DNA of 64,000 bases from Curtobacterium pusillum (GTDB lineage: Bacteria; Actinomycetota; Actinomycetes; Actinomycetales; Microbacteriaceae), in contig NZ_VEIY01000009.1 of assembly GCF_007680845.1 (NCBI RefSeq), forward strand, positions 1 through 64,000. The letters run 5' to 3'. The position numbers and the translations under genes are program-made. Numbering within the stretch: the first letter of the stretch is position 1; the number at the start of each line of letters is the position of its first letter. Below are positions 43,441 through 51,092 of this stretch, one piece after another. The notes beneath the pieces are model-generated. The model made no database searches. It was not told where the DNA came from and saw only the letters and a list, made by a program, of their open reading frames with translations.

Positions 43441-44463
43441 CTAGGCCGTGCCGCCGACATCACCCGGGCGGTCGCTCGGGGCGTCGACCGGGTGATCACT
43501 CGGGTCGTCGTCCGGAACGTCTGTGTCGTGTCGCATCGCTTCCGGCAGCGGCACCGAACCGGTCATCCGCTGCCGGAGTCGGTCGATGCGTCCCGGTCGG
43601 TCAGCGTGGTCGAGGGCCTCGGCGCCGACGACGTCCTGCTCGGCGCGGGCCGTGGCCACCGCCCCGGCTCCGGCACCGAGGTCCTCCGCTTCACGAGCGG
43701 AGAGGTAGTGCCGGATCGCCGCGACGACGTCCACCCGGGCGTCCACCGCCGGCTCGAACGCGCTCGCCCAGATCTCGTAGCCACGGTCGTTCGGGTGGAA
43801 CAGGTCCCCGTAGCTGTTGAAGAACGTCCGCCGGAGGCCGACGCGCTTCGTGATGGTGTGCAGCGGCGCCACCGTCAGACCGAGCTCGTCCGCCACCCGG
43901 TGCACGATCTCGTTCGCCACCGCGACCTTGCGCTCCCGGTCCGGTACGAACATGCACGGCAGCTCCGCCACGATCGCGTGCGAGGGCACCGCCCCGTAGA
44001 TCTCGCGGATGTTCCGCTCGAACTTGTCCGGGTGGAAGTCGGCGATGTCGTTCGCGCCGATCGACACCGTGCAGATGTCGGGGGTGTAGTTCCGGAGCTT
44101 CGGGAGCTGGTCCTTCCGCGCGCCCCACGTCGTCGAGCCCGACACGCTGAGGTTCACGACCCGCACCGACATCCGGGAGCGGTGCCGGATCCGGCGCGCG
44201 AGCAGGCCCACGTAGCCCCGGTGCGGTTCGGACGCTCCGACGCCCTGCGCCGCGGAGTCGCCGATGGCGAGGTAGGTGATCTGCCCTTCGTGCTGCAGGC
44301 GTTCGCGCCACCAGTCGGCGTGCACGGGGAGCATGTCGACCACTCGTCGAGCCGCGGCCCGCTGGCCGCGGACGCCCGCTCGCGCGCCGAAGGCGGCGCT
44401 GCCGAGGACCGTCAGTCCGCCGACGATCGACGAGAGGAGGGCGACGGTGGTGCGGGTTCTCAT
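43441..44463 (-). CDS. SGNH/GDSL hydrolase
   Basis: A 340-residue lipase/esterase-type protein. An N-terminal hydrophobic anchor (VALLSSIVGGLTVLGSAAFG) is followed by the SGNH blocks GDSAAQG (Ser), SVSGSTTWG (Gly), SIGANDIADF (Asn) and HPNDRGYEIWA (Asp/His). The C-terminal ~60 residues are acidic and disordered. TAACGT ends seven bases before ATG 44463, giving a leaderless start. It probably acts on acyl esters at the membrane or envelope. Confidence 0.88.
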   Translation of the reverse strand: MRTRTTVALLSSIVGGLTVLGSAAFGARAGVRGQRAAARRVVDMLPVHADWWRERLQHEGQITYLAIGDSAAQGVGASEPHRGYVGLLARRIRHRSRMSVRVVNLSVSGSTTWGARKDQLPKLRNYTPDICTVSIGANDIADFHPDKFERNIREIYGAVPSHAIVAELPCMFVPDRERKVAVANEIVHRVADELGLTVAPLHTITKRVGLRRTFFNSYGDLFHPNDRGYEIWASAFEPAVDARVDVVAAIRHYLSAREAEDLGAGAGAVATARAEQDVVGAEALDHADRPGRIDRLRQRMTGSVPLPEAMRHDTDVPDDDPSDHPVDAPSDRPGDVGGTA

Positions 44464-44605
44464 GCGCTGGACGTTACGCGGAGTTGTTCGGTGCGCGGTC
44501 CCACGCGGCTGAGCCGTGGATGAGGGATGCATGCCGGGTGCCTGTGGAGGGCGAGCCTGTTCCGGGTGGCGAGTCGCGCCTCCCGGATCGTGTAAACTCT
44601 CTCCC

Positions 44606-44695
44606 GGTACCGTGTCCGAGCGGCCGAAGGATCATGTCTCGAAAACATGTGTGGGGGCAACTCCACCGTGGGTTCAAATCCCACCGGTACCGCCA
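44606..44695 (+). tRNA. tRNA-Ser (CGA)
   Basis: A 90-base class II tRNA with acceptor GGTACCG/CGGTACC, anticodon CGA in loop TCTCGAAAA, a long variable arm (GTGGGGGCAACTCCAC) and T-arm GTGGGTTCAAATCCCAC. The CCA end is encoded. TAAACT at 44593-44598 is a plausible -10 box. It decodes UCG and marks the left edge of an island-like segment. Confidence 0.96.
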
Positions 44696-44698
44696 CAG

Positions 44699-44724
44699 AA
44701 AACCCCCGTTCATGCGGGGGTTTT
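44699..44724 (+). terminator. Terminator of tRNA-Ser
   Basis: AAAACCCCCG-TTCATG-CGGGGGTTTT is a 10-bp stem with a 6-base loop followed by CTTGTTTG, immediately after the tRNA. Confidence 0.95.
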
Positions 44725-44870
44725 CTTGTTTGTGGCAGCGCCCGTGGTGCGTCTTTGGTGCACTCTCCTGAGCGCACGACTCCGCACCGTGGCTGCCTCG
44801 TCCTTGGCGGCGTGGTCAGCCAGAGTGCGTCCGACCCGGTGTCCTAGGCGCACTCGCCCGTTCCTCGAGT

Positions 44871-45932
44871 GTGTGCAGCGAAGCGCAAGCCCTCCCGTCC
44901 GGGTATGCCGCTGTGCTTGCCGAGCTGAAGCTGCAAGTGCGCGCTGCCCGCTTCACGGCGCAGCGCCGCGTGAACACTGAGCTGATTCGTCTCTACTGGG
45001 GGATCGGCGCAACCATTCTGCAGCGGCAAGGCGACGAGGGCTGGGGCAGCAACGTCATTGGGCGGCTCGCGTCGGACCTGCGGACGGAGTTCCCGGAGAT
45101 GAAGGGGTTCTCGCGCGCGAACCTGTTCTACATGCGCCGGTTCGCGGGGTAGTGGTCGGCGGATGCAGTTGTCCAACAGGCTGTTGGACAACTGCCCTGG
45201 GGGCACATCACCGTTCTCCTCGACCGGCTTGACGACCACGACCGCCGCGACTGGTACGCCGGCCAAGCATCGGCGCATGGGTGGTCGCGGAACGTGCTCG
45301 AGCACCAGATCCGATCCGTAGCGCACACGCGGATGCACGCGGCGCCGACGAACTTCGCTGAGGTACTCCCACCGGGGGACTCGGATCTGGCGCAGCAGTT
45401 CACGAAGGACCCGTACGTGCTGGACTTCCTTGCCCTCGACGGGGACGCGAAGGAACGCCACCTCGAGCAGGCGCTGGTCGATCGGATCATCGACACCCTC
45501 CGCGAACTCGGGGAAGGGTTCGCGTTCGTGGGCCGGCAGGCGCACTTCGACGTGGACGGGGACGACTTCTACGTCGACCTGTTGTTCTTCCACGTCGAGC
45601 AGCTCCGGTACGTGGTCGTTGAGCTCAAGACCGGGAAGTTCAAACCCGAGTACCTCGGCCAGCTCGGCTTTTACGTCGCCCTCGTCGACGACAAGCTCCG
45701 CCGATCCCAGCACGCCGACACGGTCGGGCTGCTGCTCGTCGCGGACAAGAACGATGCCGTCGTTCGGTACTCCCTCGCCGGCCAGCAGAATCCGATATGT
45801 GTCGCCAGCTACGACCTGCTGCCCCCATCCGTGCAGGCCGCCCTTCCCACGGAGGCCGAGCTCACTCAAGCGCTCCGTGACTCCGCTGAGGAGGCCGCCC
45901 TGGCTTCCGGCGCCGCGCCCAACGACGAGTGA
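44871..45932 (+). pseudogene. DUF1016/YhcG-family nuclease gene split by an in-frame TAG
   Basis: One frame gives an N-terminal domain (QRRVNTELIRLYWGIGATIL, FSRANLFYMRRFAG), then TAG at 45150-45152, and continues in the same frame with VVQQAVGQLPWGHITVLLD and the C-terminal PDDEXK nuclease (FYVDLLFFH, VVVELKTG, YLGQLGFY). Homologous proteins read through this point, usually with a short residue before Trp, so one base change could have made the stop. The catalytic residues are intact. An internal ATG at 45294 starts too late for a full domain. A 15-bp-arm palindrome begins 12 bases after the stop. Codon use is less GC-biased than the neighbours, suggesting acquisition. The family is associated with mobile and defence loci. 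Confidence 0.75.
45165..45195 (+). repeat. Near-perfect palindrome just after the DUF1016 stop codon
   Basis: GCAGTTGTCCAACAG and CTGTTGGACAACTGC are exact inverted copies around a single G. As RNA it forms a 14-bp hairpin with a three-base loop. It lies within the conserved coding motif downstream of the TAG. Confidence 0.85.
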
Positions 45933-46013
45933 CGCAGGGGCAATCGAACCGGCTCATCGCCGCTGCCTCAGGTCGCTCGGACGGCTCGATTCTAGGAAGA
46001 CTAGGAGGTCTCG

Positions 46014-46178
46014 ATGCCCGAGCACATGCCATCCATTGAGCTGCGGTCCAGCGGCATCACAGCAGCTCGGGCGCCAGGGGTTCCCGCCCTCGAGCAGCTC
46101 GACGAGACCCCATCCGCCGGCACCAACATCGATGACTACCGGAGCAAGCCTGCGCAGCCCGGATCACTGATCAGTTGA
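46014..46178 (+). CDS. 54-residue protein of unknown function
   Basis: ATG 46014 is preceded by a very strong ribosome site, AGGAGG, five bases upstream. The product starts MPEHMPSIELRSSG and continues as a small Pro/Ala-rich soluble chain. The next frame begins in its stop codon (TTGA), suggesting a coupled pair. No family is recognised. Its position in the segment after tRNA-Ser suggests a mobile-element origin. Confidence 0.6.
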   Translation: MPEHMPSIELRSSGITAARAPGVPALEQLDETPSAGTNIDDYRSKPAQPGSLIS

Positions 46179-46387
46179 GCCCCGCCGTGTCCCAATGTCC
46201 CGAAGCGTTCCTCGAACACCGATGCCAACGGGCCGCCGGTCACGACGGGCTCCACGTCTGGAAGGACGACACCTCCATGACGAAGTGGACCGGCCACCCC
46301 GACCGCCTGCTGCGCCAGACCAGAACGCCCAATCTGGACATTCCCCGACGCTCTGCGGACAGCAGTCCGTCCACACAAGCGCGCTGA
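46175..46387 (+). CDS. Small Cys/His protein, phage-like
   Basis: A 70-residue product from TTG 46175 (or GTG 46187). It contains CPEAFLEHRCQRAAGHDGLHVW and then KWTGHPDRLL; the two Cys and two His match short zinc-knuckle-like proteins common in actinobacterial phages and mobile elements. The TTGA overlap with the preceding small gene implies coupling. The function is unknown, and the similarity is by eye only. Confidence 0.55.
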   Translation: MSPAVSQCPEAFLEHRCQRAAGHDGLHVWKDDTSMTKWTGHPDRLLRQTRTPNLDIPRRSADSSPSTQAR

Positions 46388-46470
46388 CGTAGCCTCACGT
46401 CGCGGGCAGAACCATCTTCCCCTGCAGCAGCGCAAGCTCGCGTCGCGCCGCGCGATCAGGAAGTCTGCCC

Positions 46471-46770
46471 ATGAAGAACATCAGGTACGGAGCCGAGCTC
46501 GTCCTCGTCTGCGACGCAGTTGCGTACACGACGATCGACTATGCCGTCGCGCTGGCGCAGAGCGGTCTCGCTGATCGGGTCACGATTCCGACATTCGACG
46601 CGATGGGTTGTGACACCACCGTCACCATCGTCCTCGGACCCGGACTGCCGCTCCTCGCTCAGGAAGCGCCAGACGACGAGTTGGGAGAAGACTCCAGCTG
46701 GTCCGAGGGCACGAGCGGGTTCATCAGGGACGTCAGCTCCCGAACTGAGTCGGTCCGCGAGGGGCACTGA
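46471..46770 (+). CDS. 99-residue protein of unknown function
   Basis: ATG 46471 follows AGGAAG at a suitable distance. The product begins MKNIRYGAELVLVCDAVAY, contains a hydrophobic TVTIVLGPGLPLLAQ segment, and ends in an acidic, Ser-rich tail. No family is recognised. Codon use is less GC-biased than the core genes, in keeping with an acquired segment. Confidence 0.55.
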   Translation: MKNIRYGAELVLVCDAVAYTTIDYAVALAQSGLADRVTIPTFDAMGCDTTVTIVLGPGLPLLAQEAPDDELGEDSSWSEGTSGFIRDVSSRTESVREGH

Positions 46771-46834
46771 ACGTCGGAACCAGCAGCGTCTTGCGAGCGC
46801 GCGAGTGTCTGTGATGACCGTGCCACCGCTCTGC

Positions 46835-46924
46835 TCATCCTCCTTGCGTCAGGCTCGTGATCAGGTTGATGGCGACAGCGATGACGAAGGTGCCAAAGAA
46901 GTACGACAGGAGCGCATGGCCCAT
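46835..46924 (-). pseudogene. C-terminal fragment of a membrane protein
   Basis: The minus strand encodes 29 residues with a clear transmembrane pattern (LLSYFFGTFVIAVAINLITS) ending in a proper stop, but with no plausible gene body upstream, where the ABC permease lies on the other strand. It looks like the tail of a broken gene fused at the right edge of the island-like segment. Confidence 0.45.
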
Positions 46925-47575
46925 TTCAGCCCGGCGCAGATCATCACCGTGCTCGTCGAGAACGTCGGCACCGGCGAGCTCTGGACCGACCTCGGGGTCA
47001 CCGCGCAAGAGGTGCTCATGGGGTTCGTGATCGGAGCCCTCGGCGGGTCGCTCCTCGGTCTGCTGCTCTGGTACTCGCGGTTCGTCGCCGACTTGTCCGC
47101 ACCGTTCATCACCGCGATCGGTTCGATCCCCGTCCTCGCCGTCGCCCCGATGATGATCATCTGGTTCGGCACCGGTCTGGTGTCGAAGGTCGTCATCGTC
47201 GCCTTCTCGTGCGTGATCGTCTCGCTGACGAACGCCTACCGCGGGGCGCAGAAGGTCGACACCGACCTGCTCGACCTGATGCGTTCCTTCGGCAGCTCCA
47301 AGACCCAGGCGTTCACCAAGGCCATCGTCCCCGGCGCCATGTCCTGGGTCATCGCGGGGCTGAAGCTCAACGTCGGCTTCGCGATCATCGGCGCCGTGGT
47401 GGGGGAGTTCATCTCGTCCTCCGCCGGCGTCGGCCACATGATCGTCACCGGCTCGTCGAGCTTCGCCATGAACCAGGTGCTCGCCGGCGTCGTCGTCGTG
47501 ATGGCCATGGTCCTGGTCTTCGGACTCCTCATCGACCTGCTGGAGCGCGTCCTGCTCCGGTGGGACCGCCGCTGA
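46916..47575 (+). CDS. ABC transporter permease, N-terminally truncated (SsuC/TauC type)
   Basis: A 219-residue BPD-type permease. The recognisable part begins FSPAQIITVLVENVGTGELW and carries the EAA-like loop (LDLMRSFGSSKTQAFTKAIVPGAM) plus five helices. Normal members are ~250-280 residues with a first helix and a LLPSP-like motif before this point, which are missing. Upstream sequence turns into unrelated fragments at about 46.9 kb. A GGAG site before ATG 46916 may still allow expression. The binding protein and amidase follow, while the expected ATPase gene is absent. Confidence 0.7.
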   Translation: MAHFSPAQIITVLVENVGTGELWTDLGVTAQEVLMGFVIGALGGSLLGLLLWYSRFVADLSAPFITAIGSIPVLAVAPMMIIWFGTGLVSKVVIVAFSCVIVSLTNAYRGAQKVDTDLLDLMRSFGSSKTQAFTKAIVPGAMSWVIAGLKLNVGFAIIGAVVGEFISSSAGVGHMIVTGSSSFAMNQVLAGVVVVMAMVLVFGLLIDLLERVLLRWDRR

Positions 47576-47642
47576 CCCACAGCGGAACCTCCCCACTCAC
47601 CCTCCCGCCCCGCACTCCTCCCACCGAAAGGGCTGTGTCCCC

Positions 47643-48698
47643 ATGCGATCTCCCCTGCCCCGACGCGCCCGCGTCCTCACCCTGGCTGCGGCGTCCGCCG
47701 CCGCCCTCCTCGTCCTGACCGGTTGCGCCGCCGGATCCAGCGCCTCCGACTCGGCCGACGGCGGAACCCAGGACGTCACGATCAACCAGGCCGTCCAGAC
47801 CCTGCTCTACCTGCCCCTCTACGTCGCCCAGGAGAAGGGGTACTTCGAGGACGAGGGCGTGAAGGTGAAGATCGACACCGGCGGCTCCGGCAACGCGTCG
47901 TTCGCCGCGGTGCTCGGCGGGTCGGCCGGCTTCTCCATCCAGGACCCGGTGTTCTCGGCGAAGTCCCACGAGCAGGGCGGCGAGGGTGTCATCGTCGCCG
48001 GCGTGCAGAACGCCCCGGCCGAGTTCCTCGTCGGCAAGGACGGCACGAGCGCACAGGACGACCCGACGGTCCTCAACGGCAAGAAGGTCGTCGTGTCGCC
48101 GTCCCCGGACTCCACCTGGGCGCTCATGACGAAGATGATCGACACGTACGACCTCAAGGGCGTGAAGCTGGTCAACGTGTCGCTCGGCAACGAGCTGGCG
48201 GCCGTCGCGTCCGGTCAGGCCGACTACGCGGTCGTCCCGGAACCCTCCGTGAGCCAGGCCGTCGCCCAGCAGGACATGCACGTCGTGTACTCGTGGCCGG
48301 CCGCCGGCGACGAGTGGAACCCGTTCGCGTTCTCCTCACTCACGTCGACGCAGAAGTACGTGAAGGCCAACCCGAAGGCGACCCAGGGCGTCGTCAACGC
48401 CTTCCAGCGGGCCTACAACTACATCTACTCGAACGAGGCCGGATCGATCGCGGTCGCCGAGAAGTACTTCCCGAAGCTCGACGAGTCGACCGTCGCCTCG
48501 GCGGTCAAGCGTGAGATCGACGCGGACGGCTACCCGCACAGTGCGACGGTCAGCGAAGAGGCCTGGGCCCACAACCTCCAGCTCGCCGCCGACATCGACA
48601 ACGTGAAGAAGTACCCGGCCGACGCCACGTCGTACGAGACGAACGTCGACACCACCTTCTCGGACAAGGCCGAGAAGACCTACCCCGCGAAGAACTGA
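47643..48698 (+). CDS. ABC transporter substrate-binding lipoprotein (SsuA/NMT1-like)
   Basis: A 351-residue lipoprotein with a signal peptide ending in the lipobox LTGC. The body has the NMT1/THI5-type pattern: LLYLPLYVAQEKGYFEDEGV, SFAAVLGGSAGFSIQDPV, LNGKKVVVSPSPDSTWALM and QADYAVVPEPSVSQA. Such proteins bind sulfonates, nitrate, pyrimidine precursors or amides. The coding partner amidase downstream suggests a nitrogenous amide or ureide ligand. It is co-transcribed with the truncated permease (67-base gap). Confidence 0.9.
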   Translation: MRSPLPRRARVLTLAAASAAALLVLTGCAAGSSASDSADGGTQDVTINQAVQTLLYLPLYVAQEKGYFEDEGVKVKIDTGGSGNASFAAVLGGSAGFSIQDPVFSAKSHEQGGEGVIVAGVQNAPAEFLVGKDGTSAQDDPTVLNGKKVVVSPSPDSTWALMTKMIDTYDLKGVKLVNVSLGNELAAVASGQADYAVVPEPSVSQAVAQQDMHVVYSWPAAGDEWNPFAFSSLTSTQKYVKANPKATQGVVNAFQRAYNYIYSNEAGSIAVAEKYFPKLDESTVASAVKREIDADGYPHSATVSEEAWAHNLQLAADIDNVKKYPADATSYETNVDTTFSDKAEKTYPAKN

Positions 48699-48764
48699 CC
48701 GATCCCACGCCCACCGGCGGGGCCGCCACCCGGCGGCCCCGCCGCCCGCCGACCAGAGGAACCC

Positions 48765-48929
48765 ATGGACGCCGCAGCCCACCAGGCACTGATCGACGAG
48801 TGGACCGCGCGCGGCCGCTCCATCGCCGCGTTCGTCACCGCGAACGTGCCCGCCGACGTCGTCCCGGTGTCGGTGTTCGACCACGGACCGGACGCGTCCG
48901 GACCAGACGACGACGGAGCCCCCGCGTGA
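48765..48929 (+). CDS. Small AtzG-like partner of the amidase
   Basis: A 54-residue protein (MDAAAHQALIDEWTARGRSI opening, DVVPVSVFDHGPDA near the end) with AGAGGA just before ATG. The next gene, an amidase, begins in its stop codon (GTGA). In the cyanuric acid pathway the amidase AtzE needs a similar-sized DUF4089 protein AtzG, which also ends with a short acidic-Pro/Phe motif. By position and size this is a likely analogue. The sequence similarity is weak and inferred by eye. Confidence 0.55.
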   Translation: MDAAAHQALIDEWTARGRSIAAFVTANVPADVVPVSVFDHGPDASGPDDDGAPA

Positions 48930-50344
48930 ACGACCTCCACCGTCCGATCGCGGAGCTCGCCGCGATGCTCCGGGACGGGACGACGACCGCGGCAGCCCTG
49001 GTCGATCAGAGCCTCGACCGCATCGACGCGGTCGCCGACCTCGCCGCGTTCGTCCACGTCGACCACGACGGCGCGCGGGCAGCCGCCGCCCGTGCCGACG
49101 AAGACCTCGCTGCCGGCCAGGACCGCGGGCCGCTCCACGGCCTCCCCGTCGCGGTGAAGGACAACATCGACGTCGCCGGACAGCACACCCGCGCCGGCAG
49201 CCTGCTGCTCGGCGACGAGCCGGCCACCCGGGACGCCACCGTCGTCCGACGACTGCGCGACGCCGGCGCGGTGATCGTCGGGCGCACGAACATGCACGAA
49301 CTCGCGTGGGGCGGCACCACGGACAACCCCCACACCGGCCGGGCCCGCAACCCCTGGAACCGCGACCGCGTGCCGGCCGGATCCTCCGGAGGGTCCGGCA
49401 TCGCGGTCGCCGCCGGGACGGTCGTCGCGGCGCTCGGGACGGACACGGGAGGCTCGGTGCGGCTCCCTGCATCGGTCAACGGTGTCAGTGGGTTGCGTCC
49501 CACCATCGGTCGGGTCAGCAACGCCGGCGTCGTCCCCCTCGCGTGGACCATGGACACCGTCGGGCCGCTGGCCCGGACCGCGGCTGACGCCGCCGTCGTC
49601 CACGACGCGATCGCGGGATGGGACCCGCGCGACCGGACCACGCGACGGAAGCCGACCCACCCGAGCGCGCCGCGCCTCCAGTCCGGTGATCCGACCACCC
49701 AGGTGCGCGGCCTGCGGGTCGGGGTGATCGCGGACTACGCGCTCGTCGGCAACCAGCCGGACGTGACCGACGCGGTGCGGTCCGCGCTCGACGCGCTCGC
49801 CGCAGCCGGTGCGGAGATCGTCGAGATCGCGGTGCCCGGCGTGGACGAGCTGGTCGACGCGCAGCTCGTCGTCGACGCGGTCGAGCCGAGCGCGATGCAC
49901 CTCGACCTGCTGCGCACCCGTCCCCAGGACTACGGCGACGACGTGCGGACACACCTCGAGATCGGACTCCGCTACTCCGGCGTGGAGTACGTGCAGGCGC
50001 AGCGCTTCCGGGCGTGGTTCCGGGACGGGCTGCTCGACGCGATGCGCGACGTCGACGTCCTGGTCACACCCACCATGCCGTTCACGGCGTTGCCGCACGG
50101 CGCCGAGTCCGTCGAACTCGACGGGCGGGCCGCTTCGCTCACGGCGGGCAACATGCGCTACACGGCGATCGGCAGCATGGCCGGGTTCCCGGGCCTCAGC
50201 GTGCCGGTCGGGCTCGACCGCGACGGGCTCCCGATCGGGATGCTCTTCACGGGTCGTGCGTTCGACGAGACGACAGTGGTCCGAGCGGGGCACGGGTTCC
50301 AGGGGATCACGGAGCACCACCTGCTGCGTCCGCCGCTGCACTGA
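48926..50344 (+). CDS. Amidase (amidase-signature family)
   Basis: A 472-residue amidase-signature hydrolase. The triad is visible as Lys78 in LPVAVKDNIDV, Ser153/Ser154 in AGSSGGSGIA and nucleophile Ser177 in DTGGSVRLPA. Relatives include AtzE (1-carboxybiuret hydrolase), glutamyl-tRNA amidotransferase subunit A and various amide hydrolases. The small upstream partner and the ABC importer favour a nitrogen-scavenging amidase of AtzE type. GTG 48926 overlaps the preceding stop. Its 3' end overlaps the convergent TetR gene by 38 bases. Confidence 0.9.
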   Translation: MNDLHRPIAELAAMLRDGTTTAAALVDQSLDRIDAVADLAAFVHVDHDGARAAAARADEDLAAGQDRGPLHGLPVAVKDNIDVAGQHTRAGSLLLGDEPATRDATVVRRLRDAGAVIVGRTNMHELAWGGTTDNPHTGRARNPWNRDRVPAGSSGGSGIAVAAGTVVAALGTDTGGSVRLPASVNGVSGLRPTIGRVSNAGVVPLAWTMDTVGPLARTAADAAVVHDAIAGWDPRDRTTRRKPTHPSAPRLQSGDPTTQVRGLRVGVIADYALVGNQPDVTDAVRSALDALAAAGAEIVEIAVPGVDELVDAQLVVDAVEPSAMHLDLLRTRPQDYGDDVRTHLEIGLRYSGVEYVQAQRFRAWFRDGLLDAMRDVDVLVTPTMPFTALPHGAESVELDGRAASLTAGNMRYTAIGSMAGFPGLSVPVGLDRDGLPIGMLFTGRAFDETTVVRAGHGFQGITEHHLLRPPLH

Positions 50345-50966
50345 CGGTGCACCTCGGCCGGTGGGAACCATCGGCGTCATCACGCTGTGCCAGGGTGATC
50401 ATCGCACCGGTGACGGCGGCGCGGGCCACCGAGCCCAGTTGTCCGGCGCTCAGGCTGGTCCGACTGAGGACGGCGAGGGACTGGTTGACGGCCGCCAACT
50501 GCAGGGCGATCTCGTCCGCCGTCGGTTCCTCGATGCCGGCGGCGCGGAGTGCCGTCGCGATCCGCCTCCGTTGGAGCCCGAGGAGGGTGTCGGCCTGTGC
50601 CGCCGCCGTGGATGGCAGGGTCGGGCTGGCGATGACGGACTGAGCGATCAAGCAGCCCCGCGGGACGGCGGGGTCGGCGATCCGGTCGAGCGTGACGTCG
50701 AAGAAGGCGATCATCGCTGCCCGGAGGTCCGTTGATCGCGATGCCAGGGCTCGCTCGTACCGGTCGCCGTACCGGGTTCCGTACCGGGCGAGCGCCCGTT
50801 GGAAGAGTGTCGCCTTGTCGCCGAAGGCGTTGTAGAAGGAGCTCCGGCCGACGCCCATCGCCGCGCTGAGGGTGTCGAGCGAGGCGTCGGCGTAGCCGCG
50901 TTCCCAGAACACGAGCATGGCGGCTTCTTCCGCCGCGTCGGCGTCGAACGCTTTCTTCCCGGCCAT
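50307..50966 (-). CDS. TetR-family transcriptional regulator
   Basis: A 219-residue regulator with an N-terminal AMLVFWERGYADASLDTLSA / AMGVGRSSFYNAFGDKATLF helix-turn-helix and an AcrR-like ligand domain. GGAGG precedes ATG 50966. It is divergent from an epoxide-hydrolase-like gene, and a palindromic box lies between. The 3' end overlaps the amidase gene on the other strand by 38 bases, which is unusual but not rare. The likely target is the hydrolase and itself. Confidence 0.88.
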   Translation of the reverse strand: MAGKKAFDADAAEEAAMLVFWERGYADASLDTLSAAMGVGRSSFYNAFGDKATLFQRALARYGTRYGDRYERALASRSTDLRAAMIAFFDVTLDRIADPAVPRGCLIAQSVIASPTLPSTAAAQADTLLGLQRRRIATALRAAGIEEPTADEIALQLAAVNQSLAVLSRTSLSAGQLGSVARAAVTGAMITLAQRDDADGSHRPRCTVSAAADAAGGAP

Positions 50967-51007
50967 GTCGACCCGACCTCCGCTCTCTGAACGAACTCCA
51001 CCCTATC

Positions 51008-51025
51008 TTGAACCAATCGGTACAA
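51008..51025. promoter_or_regulatory. TetR operator between regulator and hydrolase
   Basis: TTGAACCAATCGGTACAA is an 18-bp imperfect palindrome of the form TTGnACCnATnGGTnCAA in the 126-base divergent spacer. This is a typical TetR-family box. Confidence 0.65.
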
Positions 51026-51092
51026 CATGGCTAGGGTGACGCAGGGGTCGACCCATGACGTCCGTCACGATCGAAGAACAGGAACCAGCACG

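Noticed and set aside
44696..46900. A direct repeat of the tRNA-Ser 3' end marking an attachment site
   Set aside because: No copy of GGGTTCAAATCCCACC or a similar 15-mer was seen downstream within the window, so an att site is not claimed.
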